This document shows, piece after piece, positions 1 to 10,783 of a stretch of DNA of 14,203 nucleotides. Origin of the DNA: Boseongicola sp. SB0662_bin_57 (lineage in GTDB: Bacteria > Pseudomonadota > Alphaproteobacteria > Rhodobacterales > Rhodobacteraceae). Position numbers and translations under genes: made by a program. The stretch covers positions 1 to 14,203 of the forward strand of contig VXPN01000374.1 of the NCBI GenBank assembly GCA_009839535.1, read 5' to 3'. Within the stretch, counting starts at the first letter, position 1; every line of letters starts with the position of its first letter. The notes below the pieces were generated by a model, which was not told where the DNA came from, made no database searches, and saw only the letters and a list, made by a program, of their open reading frames with translations.

Positions 1-863
1 CCTGGGCGGCGGCCGGGGCGGATATCGTGGAACTGGACGGCGACGCGGTGCGCGCAGCCAGCGGATCCCCCGCCTATTCCTTCGCCTTGCGTCATGCCGC
101 CGGTGGGCATGTGCAACCGCTGTCGCTGACCCGCGGATATGCTCGCGCCGCTGCCGCCCTGGGCGCGCAGCTATTCAAAGAGACCCCGATGACCTCGCTG
201 GAACGGGCGAATGGCAAATGGCGGGCGCGGTCCGACAAGGGAGAAGTCACAGCCGAGAATGTCGTTCTGACGACGAATGCCTATACCAACGGCTTGTGGC
301 CAAGGCTGCGCAAGACGTTTCATCCGCTGGTCAGCATCATAATTGCGACCGATCCGCTGAGCGACACGCAGCAAAGGGAGATCCTGCCCGGCAAGGTCAC
401 GATCTCGGATTCCCGTCTAGCAATATTCTATTCGCGCTACGACCGGGATGGACGGCTGATCTTTGGCTGCGCGGGCAGCAGCGACACGGTCGATACCCTT
501 GGTGGCTATGCCCGGCTGCGGCGAGGACTGAAGACCGTGTTCCCTCAGCTCGCCGACGTCCCGATCGTTCGAAAATGGGCGGGTCGAATCGCCGTGACGC
601 CAGAGATGATGCCCCATCTTCACGAGCCCGCGCCCGGCGTCTTGGCCGGGCTCGGCTTCAGTGGCCGCGGCATTGCGATGACGTCGGTGATGGGCCGCGC
701 ATTGTCGGCCAAGCTTCTCGGCACCTCCGCCGACGACCTTCCCTTTCCGATCGTTCCGATTACCCCGCTGCCGTTCCATGAGCTGACCCGCCGCCTCATC
801 CCGCTGGCGGCCCCGGCGATGACAATGAAGGACAGGTTCGACACGTTGACGGACGGTGCCTGA
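1..863 (+). CDS. FAD-dependent oxidoreductase, DAO family (PuuB-like), 3' part only
   Basis: The reading frame is open from the left edge (codons begin at base 3) to a TGA at 861-863, so the N-terminus with the GxGxxG FAD-binding motif lies outside the window. The visible part, about 286 codons, reads like the C-terminal two thirds of a D-amino-acid-oxidase-fold enzyme. It has the substrate/FAD segment LTTNAYTNGLWP, a central beta-rich substrate domain, and near the end GLGFSGRGIAMTSVMGRAL, the usual C-terminal FAD-contact motif of this family. The closest named relatives by style are gamma-glutamylputrescine oxidases (PuuB), which oxidise amines in putrescine catabolism in the cytoplasm. Substrate cannot be decided from a fragment; other glycine/sarcosine-oxidase-like enzymes are possible. 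It is probably a core metabolic gene unrelated to the defence locus. It faces rmuC tail to tail across a 363-bp gap. Confidence 0.85.
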   Translation, partial: WAAAGADIVELDGDAVRAASGSPAYSFALRHAAGGHVQPLSLTRGYARAAAALGAQLFKETPMTSLERANGKWRARSDKGEVTAENVVLTTNAYTNGLWPRLRKTFHPLVSIIIATDPLSDTQQREILPGKVTISDSRLAIFYSRYDRDGRLIFGCAGSSDTVDTLGGYARLRRGLKTVFPQLADVPIVRKWAGRIAVTPEMMPHLHEPAPGVLAGLGFSGRGIAMTSVMGRALSAKLLGTSADDLPFPIVPITPLPFHELTRRLIPLAAPAMTMKDRFDTLTDGA

Positions 864-1226
864 CGGCAAAAGGGTGCCCGGGCCAACCCACAACGATGTG
901 AGACTGATGACAACCTTAGCGAAATTCCGATAGCGATGCCGAGGCCGTAGAACAGGACACGCGAACGGCCAAGATCGCTGGCAGCCAGACACACAAGGCC
1001 AAGGTTCACTTCATGGTGCCGGAAACAACACCCGCGCTGACATCCGGGAATGCACGACTGGCGTTTTGCGGCGCCCAAGACGACCAAATCGAATGTTCGC
1101 GTTCGTCGTCAACCCATGATCATTCGCCTGCCGAGCGCGGGCGGCGGCACATGCAAAGTTGTTCTGCAACATTGCTCCGTGGCTCCCTGCCGCGAGATCG
1201 ACAGCGGAGGCTTGACCGTGACATGT
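864..1226. other. Convergent intergenic region with no confident gene
   Basis: This 363-bp gap separates two converging genes. It holds no ORF with a credible start and family resemblance. A plus-strand frame is open from 920 into rmuC but has no good start, and a minus-strand frame at about 920-1010 is locally hydrophobic (ending near LFYGLGIAIGISL). Either could be a remnant or chance. The GC-rich palindrome gcccgggc near 875 lacks a U-tract, so I do not call a terminator. Confidence 0.5.
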
Positions 1227-2648
1227 TCATTCGTCCGGATCGTGCCCAATCCGACCTACCGCGCTCTCGCTGTCGTCAAACGAGACGCCTATGGACTTGT
1301 TGGTCTTCGCGCCGAGTTCCTTCAGCTTCTCGACGTGGCTCAGGAGATTGCCCCGGCCTCTGGAAAGCTGCCCAAACGCGCCCTGATATGCCTCCTGCGC
1401 CTGAACGAGCCGCCTGCCGACGTTCTCCATGTTGTCAAGAAATCCAACGACCTTGTCATAGAGGCGTCCGGCCCGTTCTGCGATGGCTTCGGCATTCTGG
1501 TTGCGGCGCTCGACCGCCCAGACGTGCGCGATCGTCTTCAGCGCCATCATCAGCGTCGTCGGGGTCGCAATCGTGACGTCCTTCTCCAACGCGTATTCGG
1601 TCAATTTGCCGTCCACGCGCAACGCCTCCGAAAGCGCTCCCTCGATCGGCACGAACAGGATGACATAGTCGACAGTAGAGTTCTCGGCATGCGGGTAGCC
1701 CTTCGCCGCAAGGTTGTCTATGTGGCTCTTCAGCGAGGCGACATGGCGCTTGCGCGCGCTTGACGCGTCTTTCTCGTCTTCCGAATTCACCGCATCCGTA
1801 TACGCCTCGAGCGATACCTTGCTGTCGATGACCAAGGTCTTTCCGCCCGGGATACTCACGACGACATCCGGGCGAAGCCGGTCGCCTTCGTCGCTTACCC
1901 TGTGGGCCTGGGTCTCGTATTCCTCGCCCTCGCGCAGGCCCGAGCGCTCCAGGATGCTTTCGAGTATCATCTCGCCCCAAGCGCCCTGCCGCTGCCGGTC
2001 TCCCTTCAGCGCGCGCGTCAGAGCCACCGCCTCTTGGGAAATCGCTTCGGATCGCCTGCTTAGCTGTTCGATCTCGGTCTTGAGCTTGGTTCGGTCCTCG
2101 ATCGTGGCCTTGTGAACGGCCTTGAGCTCCTTTTCGAAGTGACCGACATGCTCCTTCAGGGGCGTAAGTGCCAAATTGAGCTTCTCGAGATTGGCTTTCG
2201 AGAACTGTTCGCCCTGCACCTTCAGAGCTTCCGCCGCCAATTCCCTGAACTTGGATTCCATGTCTTCCCGGACCTTGGTCAGCACCTCAATCTTCTCTTC
2301 CGACGCCGCCCTCTCCGCCTTCGCCCCGGTTTCAAGTTCCGCGATCCTCTTTGACAACCTGGTCTGCTTCTCCGTCTCTTCGTCCAGCCTCTTGCGCAGC
2401 TTCGACAGGTCACCGTTCAGCCTCTCGATCTCTTCCTTTCGCTCGGACGCAAGCGCCTCGTACCTGTCAGCGTTGCTCCGCGCTTCGACAAGCAGCTCGT
2501 CCTTCTCCTTGGCGTCCCTCCTCAAGGAGGACGTCTCGGATTGCAGCGTTGCAGCATCGCCGCTTGGGCGACGAAACAGGGCAACAGCGACCAGCAGCCC
2601 CAGAACAACAACTCCTGCGAGTGTCAGCGTGGACGTGTCGAAGCCCAT
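1227..2648 (-). CDS. rmuC: DNA recombination protein RmuC
   Basis: This 473-aa protein has the standard RmuC layout. A short N-terminal membrane anchor spans about residues 8-25 (LTLAGVVVLGLLVAVALF). A long charged coiled coil covers about 35-215. The conserved RmuC domain covers about 215-440, with GAWGE at 222-226 and a PD-(D/E)xK-like core (D261, then D275-S-K277 within TLVIDSKVSLEAY). RmuC is a putative nuclease that limits inverted-repeat-stimulated recombination; the exact reaction is unsettled. The start at 2648 is supported by AGGA nine bases upstream and by the position of the membrane anchor. Length and architecture fit the housekeeping form. RmuC-domain proteins have also been recruited into some phage-defence systems, so its place beside a restriction locus is worth noting, but nothing here departs from the ordinary gene. 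Confidence 0.95.
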   Translation of the reverse strand: MGFDTSTLTLAGVVVLGLLVAVALFRRPSGDAATLQSETSSLRRDAKEKDELLVEARSNADRYEALASERKEEIERLNGDLSKLRKRLDEETEKQTRLSKRIAELETGAKAERAASEEKIEVLTKVREDMESKFRELAAEALKVQGEQFSKANLEKLNLALTPLKEHVGHFEKELKAVHKATIEDRTKLKTEIEQLSRRSEAISQEAVALTRALKGDRQRQGAWGEMILESILERSGLREGEEYETQAHRVSDEGDRLRPDVVVSIPGGKTLVIDSKVSLEAYTDAVNSEDEKDASSARKRHVASLKSHIDNLAAKGYPHAENSTVDYVILFVPIEGALSEALRVDGKLTEYALEKDVTIATPTTLMMALKTIAHVWAVERRNQNAEAIAERAGRLYDKVVGFLDNMENVGRRLVQAQEAYQGAFGQLSRGRGNLLSHVEKLKELGAKTNKSIGVSFDDSESAVGRIGHDPDE

Positions 2649-2680
2649 TGCTCAGATTCCTTTCTGCCCAGACTTGGACC

Positions 2681-2710
2681 AATGTAAGCCGACTGGCGGA
2701 CCCGGTCGAA
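2681..2710 (-). promoter_or_regulatory. Candidate sigma-70-type promoter for rmuC
   Basis: On the minus strand, TTCGAC (2710-2705) and TACATT (2686-2681) are separated by 18 bases. The TACATT box ends 32 bases upstream of the rmuC start codon, giving a short leader that contains the AGGA ribosome binding site. Assigned by motif only. Confidence 0.35.
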
Positions 2711-2724
2711 TCCGCGGCCATGTC

Positions 2725-3042
2725 TCACTGTGACTGATCTTGCCTCCCGCAACCATTCATCGCGCCCCCGCAGCATGGGCACGTCGGCGGGTCACTCTCG
2801 CCATCCTTCGCCTCCGGCAGCCTGCGGTGCGTTTCCGCAGACACCTCCAGTCGCGCTCACAATGCTCGCAGTTCCTCGCCTGAAACCAAAAGGACCGCCT
2901 CGAAATCGTCTGTCCGGCGAAGGAGAACGTGCAGTGCGCCCCGCTCCACAAGAACCCACGGGTGCAGCGCAACGAACTCCTTGTCCAGAGCTGTCGAACA
3001 ACCCTGGATAGCCGGATCCCGATACCTCTCCTCTCTCGTCAA
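2725..3042 (-). pseudogene. Possible decayed small gene with CPCC zinc-knuckle-like end
   Basis: One minus-strand frame shows coding-like composition across an in-frame TGA at 2859-2857. Before the stop, a 61-codon segment opens at a TTG (3042) and includes the fairly hydrophobic stretch EFVALHPWVLVERGALHVLL, ending VSGEELRAL. After the stop, 43 more codons run to a TGA at 2727-2725 and contain DPPTCPCCGGAMNGCG, four clustered cysteines typical of a small zinc knuckle. The same frame is also open 3129-3055 upstream of another TGA. An ATG at 3055 preceded by GGAGG lies in a different frame, and joining it needs a frameshift near 3043. I read this as a small gene broken by one nonsense mutation and perhaps one frameshift. 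Family unknown. Two chance ORFs are the alternative. Confidence 0.35.
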
Positions 3043-3055
3043 CCACCTGATTCAT

Positions 3056-3475
3056 CGAACCTCCGCCTCACAGGCCGTGCTGGTTGATCGACTGTGCTGC
3101 CCCTGGTCCACGCAGCCCTGCCGAGCCATCAAGAAACCGTATCGCAAATCGCCGGACAACCGGAATCAGCCGAAATCACGCATGAATCTGGGCCGCACGC
3201 TCAGTCGGACCAAGAGAGAGTAGGACGCGACTCGCGAATCTCGCTTCGGTCGCTTCTTGATTCCCGGACGGCCGCCCCAAGCATCACTCGGCGAGACAGG
3301 CCTGCGCGACCGCCAGTTCCCGTTGACGCCTTGCGGGGCTTTCAGCCGCCGCAGCGGTTCTTGCGGGAATTCCGCAGGACCCCTGTCGGCGGGCGGACTT
3401 TCCGCACCGAACAGGCGAGGTTGCGGGACTTGAAATGACATGCGATCCGTTATCAATCGATCTTCGTTCTGGCGG
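3056..3475. other. Gene-poor region downstream of hsdR with short GC-rich hairpins
   Basis: This is the 3' side of the hsdR gene. I see no tRNA, transposase or integrase trace. Short inverted repeats sit close together: TGCGG/CCGCA at 3362-3376 with loop gaatt, and GCGGA/TCCGC at 3393-3405 with loop ctt. Further copies of ttgcggg occur near 3332, 3360 and 3420. None is followed by a clear T-run on the minus strand, so a Rho-independent terminator for the operon is not demonstrated. A minus-strand open frame at 3166-3456 is rich in P, R and G with no recognisable domain, and I treat it as non-coding. Confidence 0.4.
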
Positions 3476-6615
<3,140 letters not shown>

Positions 6616-6616
<1 letters not shown>

Positions 6617-6825
6617 CAGGCCGCGACTCCCTTCGCTTCCAGGACGAATCTCGCGCGTTCGCGACCGAGCATTTCGCAGGGGGTCATGTTTCCAACACGG
6701 TCTATCGGGCACGAAGCCGTTGGGCCAAGGAAGTGGGGCGCAATCGGTGGCGACGCGCACGTGGTGCCGTCTTGACTGCCAAGGACCTCGGGGATGGATG
6801 ACAACTGGCTTCTTTCGAGGTTCAT
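6616..6825 (-). CDS. Small ORF of unknown function between PIN and hsdR
   Basis: This 69-aa frame has no family I recognise. It is supported by context. Its ATG overlaps the stop of the PIN gene as ATGA, and its TGA overlaps the hsdR start as TGATG, so it exactly fills the space between two translationally coupled genes. The C-terminal part (TPCEMLGRERARFVLEAKG) is charged, helix-prone and has G/C-rich third codon positions. The N-terminal two thirds are proline- and serine-rich with cysteines at about 23, 39 and 50. The last codons carry the hsdR ribosome binding site. It may be a real small subunit or regulator, or a leader ORF translated mainly to carry ribosomes into hsdR. Confidence 0.5.
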
Positions 6826-7349
6826 TCAACCCCTCCCGTCCAATCGAATCGCACTTCCAACGACCGAAGCATGACGAAAGTGTTCTGCCGAGAGACCTTG
6901 AATTCATCGCAGACATCCGGCAGCTTCACGTCCCGTCTGGACGCGGGGGCTGGCTGTTCGTTCGTCACAACTGTCGCACCACGCACATGCGCGCAGGCCA
7001 CGAGCCATCCATCCGCACCCGTCGCGAATTTCGCCTTCGCATGATCGAAGTAGTTTGGATGGCGTTGAACCCACATCATGATTTCCGTGTAGACGCGCGT
7101 CAGCTCATCGGTGTCCATTGGCAGGAAAAACTCTTCCGGAACGTCGTTCTTCACCCATTGAAACAGATCCTCGTCACGGCGCCCGATGAGCAGCTCGTTT
7201 CGCACTCTGTCAACGCTGAAGACCCGGCCCTCTCTGTGATGGTGAAGCAAGCTCTTCCAGAATCCGGGGCACAGTTCGAACGCGTAATACAAGTTCTTTG
7301 CGGTGATCAGGACGTCGGAGTCCACGAGGTATGTTGCCTGATCCACCAT
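6822..7349 (-). CDS. DUF4411-like PIN-domain protein, probable toxin of the ImmA pair
   Basis: This 175-aa protein has the layout of the DUF4411 branch of PIN-like nucleases. It opens with the strand YLVDSDVLITAKN, giving acidic D10 and D12, then the branch-typical FELCPGFWKSL. E52 lies in VRNELLIG. D113 lies in ATGADGWLVACA, and N130-E131 in TVVTNEQ. These acidic residues match the metal-binding set of PIN RNases. The expected role is a cytoplasmic ribonuclease toxin held in check by its partner. The upstream gene is an XRE-ImmA/IrrE protein, the usual neighbour of DUF4411 genes. The start at ATG 7349 overlaps that gene's stop as TGATG; a GTG at 7352 (GTGA overlap) is the alternative. RNase activity and target are inferred from family. 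Confidence 0.88.
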   Translation of the reverse strand: MVDQATYLVDSDVLITAKNLYYAFELCPGFWKSLLHHHREGRVFSVDRVRNELLIGRRDEDLFQWVKNDVPEEFFLPMDTDELTRVYTEIMMWVQRHPNYFDHAKAKFATGADGWLVACAHVRGATVVTNEQPAPASRRDVKLPDVCDEFKVSRQNTFVMLRSLEVRFDWTGGVE

Positions 7350-8497
7350 CACGAAAGCATGATGCCCAGTCTGCCGGCGTAGTCCTGGAACGTTCTTCCC
7401 CGGAGGCCCGTCAGCTCATAAGCTTCCCGGAAGCCGATTTCGCCCCCCATCGCTGCTCCGATCACATGGGTCGCAAAGAGCTTGCCGACACGCGCATTCT
7501 GGCTGTTGTAGAAATCGCCTCCCGACGATGTCGCACCGCCTTTGTGCTCCCAGTCGGTGTAACGCTCGTAGAATTCGAAGAAAGCGCTGCGCTCGATGAG
7601 CCTTAGATCCATGGCTCGACGGGCGGCAACCACCGAACTCACCTTGAACGACCGGGCAAGGGCGCCAAAGGGATCCTCCGCCCGCCTGGCCTGCATCCAG
7701 CACTCCCGCAGCTCGCGCGATGGCACGAGGAGTTCGGCTGCTGCCTGGTTGCACCAATCCTCCACCTCCGTGCCGCCGGGAAGGAGGCTCTCGAAACCGG
7801 AAAGCCCCTCTTCGCCGAGCCAGATGTGAGCCAATTCATGCGCCAGAGTGAACATTTGGGCGGACTTCGCATCCGCGCCGTTCACGAAAATCAAGGGTGC
7901 GTACAGATCCGTGAGAGCGAACCCGCGGAACTCCGCCACGCTCAGCCGACGGTGCGTGTCGTTCCCGACCACGCCGTTGATGACAGCCATCACGCCGACC
8001 TGCTCGATCATGCGACGCAGCTCGTTCACGGCATCCTGCCAACTGCGCACTCCAGCAGCCCAACCCCCGTCAAGACCGAGAGCGCGCCGGATCTCCCGAC
8101 CAACTGCACCAGGATCATCGTCGAGACGGGCGCTGGCTGCGAAGGCCAGCGGTTCCGCGCCATTCTCGATGAGGTGCTCACGCAGCCACGCTTGTCGCCG
8201 CTGCATGGCATAGAGCGTGTCGATCAGGTTCGGGCTCGCTTCGAAATTCGCGGTGTCCGCGACGGTGCGGAAGTCGGCTATCGGCAGGCTTTCGTTGGGA
8301 GGTTCATCGAGGAACAGGTAGCCGAACGGCACATGGACTGCGCGCGCGAACGCTTCCAGTTGCCTCAACGTCGGCTTGGTCTCTCCGCGCTCCCACTCGG
8401 GAAGCTTCTTGAACTTGACCGCAAGATCTTCCTGGGCAACCCTTGCGCGCTTGCGCGCCCAGCGGAGAAGCGCGGGATTGACGGGGACGCGGGTCAT
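7349..8497 (-). CDS. XRE-family HTH / ImmA-IrrE metallopeptidase, probable antitoxin or regulator
   Basis: This 382-aa protein has two parts. Residues about 8-60 form an XRE-type helix-turn-helix (LRWARKRARVAQEDLA, then ERGETKPTLRQLEAFA). Residues about 155-265 form an ImmA/IrrE zinc peptidase with the catalytic HELAH at 220-224 and a downstream acidic site in NQAAAELLVP (E255). A C-terminal extension of about 120 residues follows. Such proteins bind operator DNA and can be cleaved or cleave a partner on damage or phage signals. Paired with DUF4411 they are predicted antitoxins. I choose ATG 8497 because it overlaps the preceding stop as ATGA and starts just before the HTH. An in-frame ATG at 8548 adds only 17 low-complexity residues and lies inside the upstream gene. 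It could autoregulate the operon, but no matching operator was identified. Confidence 0.9.
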   Translation of the reverse strand: MTRVPVNPALLRWARKRARVAQEDLAVKFKKLPEWERGETKPTLRQLEAFARAVHVPFGYLFLDEPPNESLPIADFRTVADTANFEASPNLIDTLYAMQRRQAWLREHLIENGAEPLAFAASARLDDDPGAVGREIRRALGLDGGWAAGVRSWQDAVNELRRMIEQVGVMAVINGVVGNDTHRRLSVAEFRGFALTDLYAPLIFVNGADAKSAQMFTLAHELAHIWLGEEGLSGFESLLPGGTEVEDWCNQAAAELLVPSRELRECWMQARRAEDPFGALARSFKVSSVVAARRAMDLRLIERSAFFEFYERYTDWEHKGGATSSGGDFYNSQNARVGKLFATHVIGAAMGGEIGFREAYELTGLRGRTFQDYAGRLGIMLS

Positions 8498-9327
8498 CGG
8501 CGCTCCCCCGCCAAACTCGCCAAAGCGGCCTTTAGAACCTGAAAACATACTCTGGCGGTGTGTTCATCTGGCGTGAAGCCCGAGGCCATCTGCTCGTAGG
8601 GATGGATGTAGTTTCGGAAGTCGCGCAACCCGTGACTGAACTTCTTGATGTCGAGCTTCAGGACGTCAATCTCGCAAGCGACATCGATCAACTGTGCAAG
8701 GCTCCATTCATGGAAGCGTTTCGGCGAACCATCATTTGCCTTTGGCGTCGCATTCGCCTGATTGAACCTCGCCGGAGCCTGCTGAGCTGCACCAAGCAGC
8801 ACGGCCTCGAGGACGCTGCCGCACAGGAAGATCACGGACAAGTGAGCACCTGCGGCAAGCGCGATGCGTGCCTCGTCGAGCCGCGCTTCGACTATCGACA
8901 TGACATGCGTATCTATCGGCAATTTCTGAATGTTCGGTATCGTGAATTCCCGCGTCAGGAACTCGCCCTCTGTCGACTCGGAGGTAGGTGTGGAACACCG
9001 ACCGTTCAGACGCCCTGCGATGCCGCGCGCTTTCTTCAGCAATCCACTATCCAGGTTCCTGCCGTTGAGATCGCAATCCGCCTCATAAGAGTCCAGCAAC
9101 TCGGATAGCACCGCGCCGACCCGCTTGTCAGGTTCCGATGCCCAGAACGCACGGAGCTTCTTCGCCTTTGACGACCCGTAAGTCCGGTACTTGCTTCCGT
9201 GAATGTCGATGTTGTGCCGCCCAAAGAATTCGCCGAACGTGGCGTCCGTGAAGTCTAGAACATAACCCCCGCCCATGCCGAACACCCTTTCAAGATAGCG
9301 CTTCTCGATGTCCGTCAACGAACTCAT
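8494..9327 (-). CDS. Abortive-infection-family protein with HEPN-like C-terminus
   Basis: This 277-aa protein resembles abortive-infection (Abi) family members. The N-terminal segment (about 1-85, with RYLERVFGMGGGYVLDF and KLRAFW) matches the type of N-terminal domain seen in AbiJ-like proteins. A variable linker covers about 100-135. The C-terminal half (about 140-272) is helical and contains R235-X6-H242 (RDFRNYIH), which fits the RX4-6H catalytic motif of HEPN ribonucleases. It is therefore a candidate RNA-cleaving effector that halts growth of phage-infected cells. Trigger and target are unknown. It overlaps the hsdS stop and the ImmA start by ATGA, so it should be made together with the restriction system. 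The HEPN assignment rests on a short motif in a helical context and is weaker than the Abi-family call. Confidence 0.8.
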   Translation of the reverse strand: MSSLTDIEKRYLERVFGMGGGYVLDFTDATFGEFFGRHNIDIHGSKYRTYGSSKAKKLRAFWASEPDKRVGAVLSELLDSYEADCDLNGRNLDSGLLKKARGIAGRLNGRCSTPTSESTEGEFLTREFTIPNIQKLPIDTHVMSIVEARLDEARIALAAGAHLSVIFLCGSVLEAVLLGAAQQAPARFNQANATPKANDGSPKRFHEWSLAQLIDVACEIDVLKLDIKKFSHGLRDFRNYIHPYEQMASGFTPDEHTARVCFQVLKAALASLAGERR

Positions 9328-10679
9328 TTCACGGCCTCCATCGCGTGCTCGGCCTTAAGAAGGCGGATTTCACCGGACATGAGTCTCGGCAAAAGAAGGT
9401 CGCGGGTTTGCGCGAGGGTCTGACATTCAATCTTGTTGCGCTCCATGCGATCGAAGATTGGGTCAATGAGTGCCGAAAAACTGGTTGTAACGGCATTGTC
9501 GGCGAGGACAACTTCTGTTGCTTCCACGGCCTCGGGACGAACGGCGGGGTAGGCAGCTCCATCCGCCAAGTGCGCGAGGCATTCGATATTCTCGGGTGCA
9601 GTAGCAGAAAGAAATACCAGCTCCGCATACTGAGGTTCGCGAGGTCTGAGAACGGCAAATCCTGTACTGCCCGTAAGCCCGGGAGTGCCAATATATGCAT
9701 AAGAACCGTTGCCGGGTCTTACTAGTCCAACAATAGTGTCTCCCGGTCTTAGGATTCGTTTCGCACGACTGGGTGCATCTCGCCAAAGGAAATGATGAGT
9801 AGCATCGATAGACCCCCACTTGGTGTTTGCGAGATCCACATACACGATTTCTTCAGGAGCATTTTTCTTGGACCAAGACTCCGGATTTGCCTCGGCCAGC
9901 ACGGACAGTGGCACCAACGTCCACCCGACCGGCTTACCGTCGTCGTCCAGTGCATCGGGAAACAGGTCCCAAAGTTCAGGAGCGAGGTAGGGCGCGCGGC
10001 CTTCGGCCTTGGCGCGGGTGGGGCCGAAGTCGACGAACCAGTCCTTGAAGATCGCACGCGCCATCGCCTCAAGCGTCTCGTTCATCCGGCGGTTCAAATC
10101 GATCTTGTCGTCCAACGTGCCGAGCATGTGGCTGATGGCGCGTTGTTCTGAGTTTGGAGGTAGCGGAACCCGAAGTTCAGCTAGCGCTTTCCCAGTTAGA
10201 TGCTTGATAGTTGTGCCGGTGAAATAGGGTTCTAGAGCGCCATTTTGACCGGCAAGGAGAAACCAATAGTACAAGAATTCGTTGTCTAATTGATCTCGGG
10301 TCCGGATTCGATGGAGCGCCTTTTGAATCTTCATCCCTGGAATTGCGTCCTTCCAGATTGCACAGCGACCTGGTTCGCCACCCTCACAGATGACAAGGTC
10401 ACCACGCCTTAACCCGTACCGATCATGCTCGTTTTTTTCGAAACGCATCTGTCCAAGGTTGCTGGTGTCGAAGCTTCCCCATCGAACGTTCTTGTTTCCA
10501 AGGTAGGGCAGCAAGTCGCCACGGTTTTTCTCACTGTCGAGCATCTTGCCCAAACAGGAATCTGCGTGATCACCAAGGCGGGCCACGGGCCAAATCCTTT
10601 GGCGGTTTGGAGATCCCAAATTCCCAACCTGATTGAGTTCAATTCTCCGGCAAAGTCGTTCCGGCAACATCTCAGCCAT
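9324..10679 (-). CDS. hsdS: Type I restriction specificity subunit (HsdS)
   Basis: This 451-aa subunit chooses the DNA target for both methylation and cleavage. It shows the two-fold HsdS plan. The first target-recognition domain covers about 31-175 (VARLGDHADSCLGKML, then GLRRGDLVICEGGEPGRCAI). The central conserved helix follows (PPNSEQRAISHMLGTLDDKI, then RAIFKDWFVDFGP) at about 174-220. The second recognition domain covers about 250-395 and the distal conserved helix about 400-440 (LLLPRLMSGEIRL). The two half-sites cannot be predicted from sequence alone. Start 10679 has GAGG nine bases upstream. The first 29 residues are not HsdS-like, so a start nearer the VARLGD segment is possible. 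The recognition domains are visibly AT-richer than the neighbouring genes, as expected for exchanged specificity cassettes. The stop overlaps the next start as ATGA. Confidence 0.96.
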   Translation of the reverse strand: MAEMLPERLCRRIELNQVGNLGSPNRQRIWPVARLGDHADSCLGKMLDSEKNRGDLLPYLGNKNVRWGSFDTSNLGQMRFEKNEHDRYGLRRGDLVICEGGEPGRCAIWKDAIPGMKIQKALHRIRTRDQLDNEFLYYWFLLAGQNGALEPYFTGTTIKHLTGKALAELRVPLPPNSEQRAISHMLGTLDDKIDLNRRMNETLEAMARAIFKDWFVDFGPTRAKAEGRAPYLAPELWDLFPDALDDDGKPVGWTLVPLSVLAEANPESWSKKNAPEEIVYVDLANTKWGSIDATHHFLWRDAPSRAKRILRPGDTIVGLVRPGNGSYAYIGTPGLTGSTGFAVLRPREPQYAELVFLSATAPENIECLAHLADGAAYPAVRPEAVEATEVVLADNAVTTSFSALIDPIFDRMERNKIECQTLAQTRDLLLPRLMSGEIRLLKAEHAMEAVK

Positions 10680-10761
10680 GTGCGACGACCTCTTCCAGTT
10701 TCTTGTCGTGCTGCTCTTTCAGGCGCATGAGGGACGAGCGAAACTTGCCGTAGTCGATCAT
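10672..10761 (-). pseudogene. Stump of a nucleotidyltransferase substrate-binding (HI0074-like) gene
   Basis: A 29-codon frame with AAGGG about ten bases before its ATG encodes MIDYGKFRSSLMRLKEQH followed by 11 residues and a TGA. That opening matches the usual N-terminus of HI0074-like substrate-binding proteins, partners of MNT-type nucleotidyltransferases, whose normal length is about 130-150 aa. I recall such genes in similar hsd loci, though I could not check. The frame starts 22 bases after the 83-aa gene and overlaps the hsdS start by eight bases. I read it as a deletion remnant kept because its ribosome binding site feeds translation into hsdS. A functional micro-protein or leader peptide is the alternative. 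Confidence 0.5.
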
Positions 10762-10783
10762 GTGGCATGCCCTTTGGTGGCCT

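Noticed and set aside
864..1226. Hydrophobic minus-strand stretch (LFYGLGIAIGISL) as a transporter remnant
   Set aside because: Too short, with no motif and no start; hydrophobic runs arise by chance in GC-rich frames.
3166..3456. 96-codon minus-strand frame downstream of hsdR
   Set aside because: Rich in P, R and G, coincides with hairpin repeats, and shows no domain or ribosome binding site.
2649..3475. Integrase or transposon boundary between rmuC and hsdR
   Set aside because: I looked for tRNA ends, transposase fragments and long direct or inverted repeats and found none that hold up by eye.
6617..6916. 100-residue N-terminal extension of HsdR in frame
   Set aside because: It would overlap the PIN gene, has non-HsdR composition, and the ATG at 6616 has a better ribosome binding site and the family-typical N-terminus.
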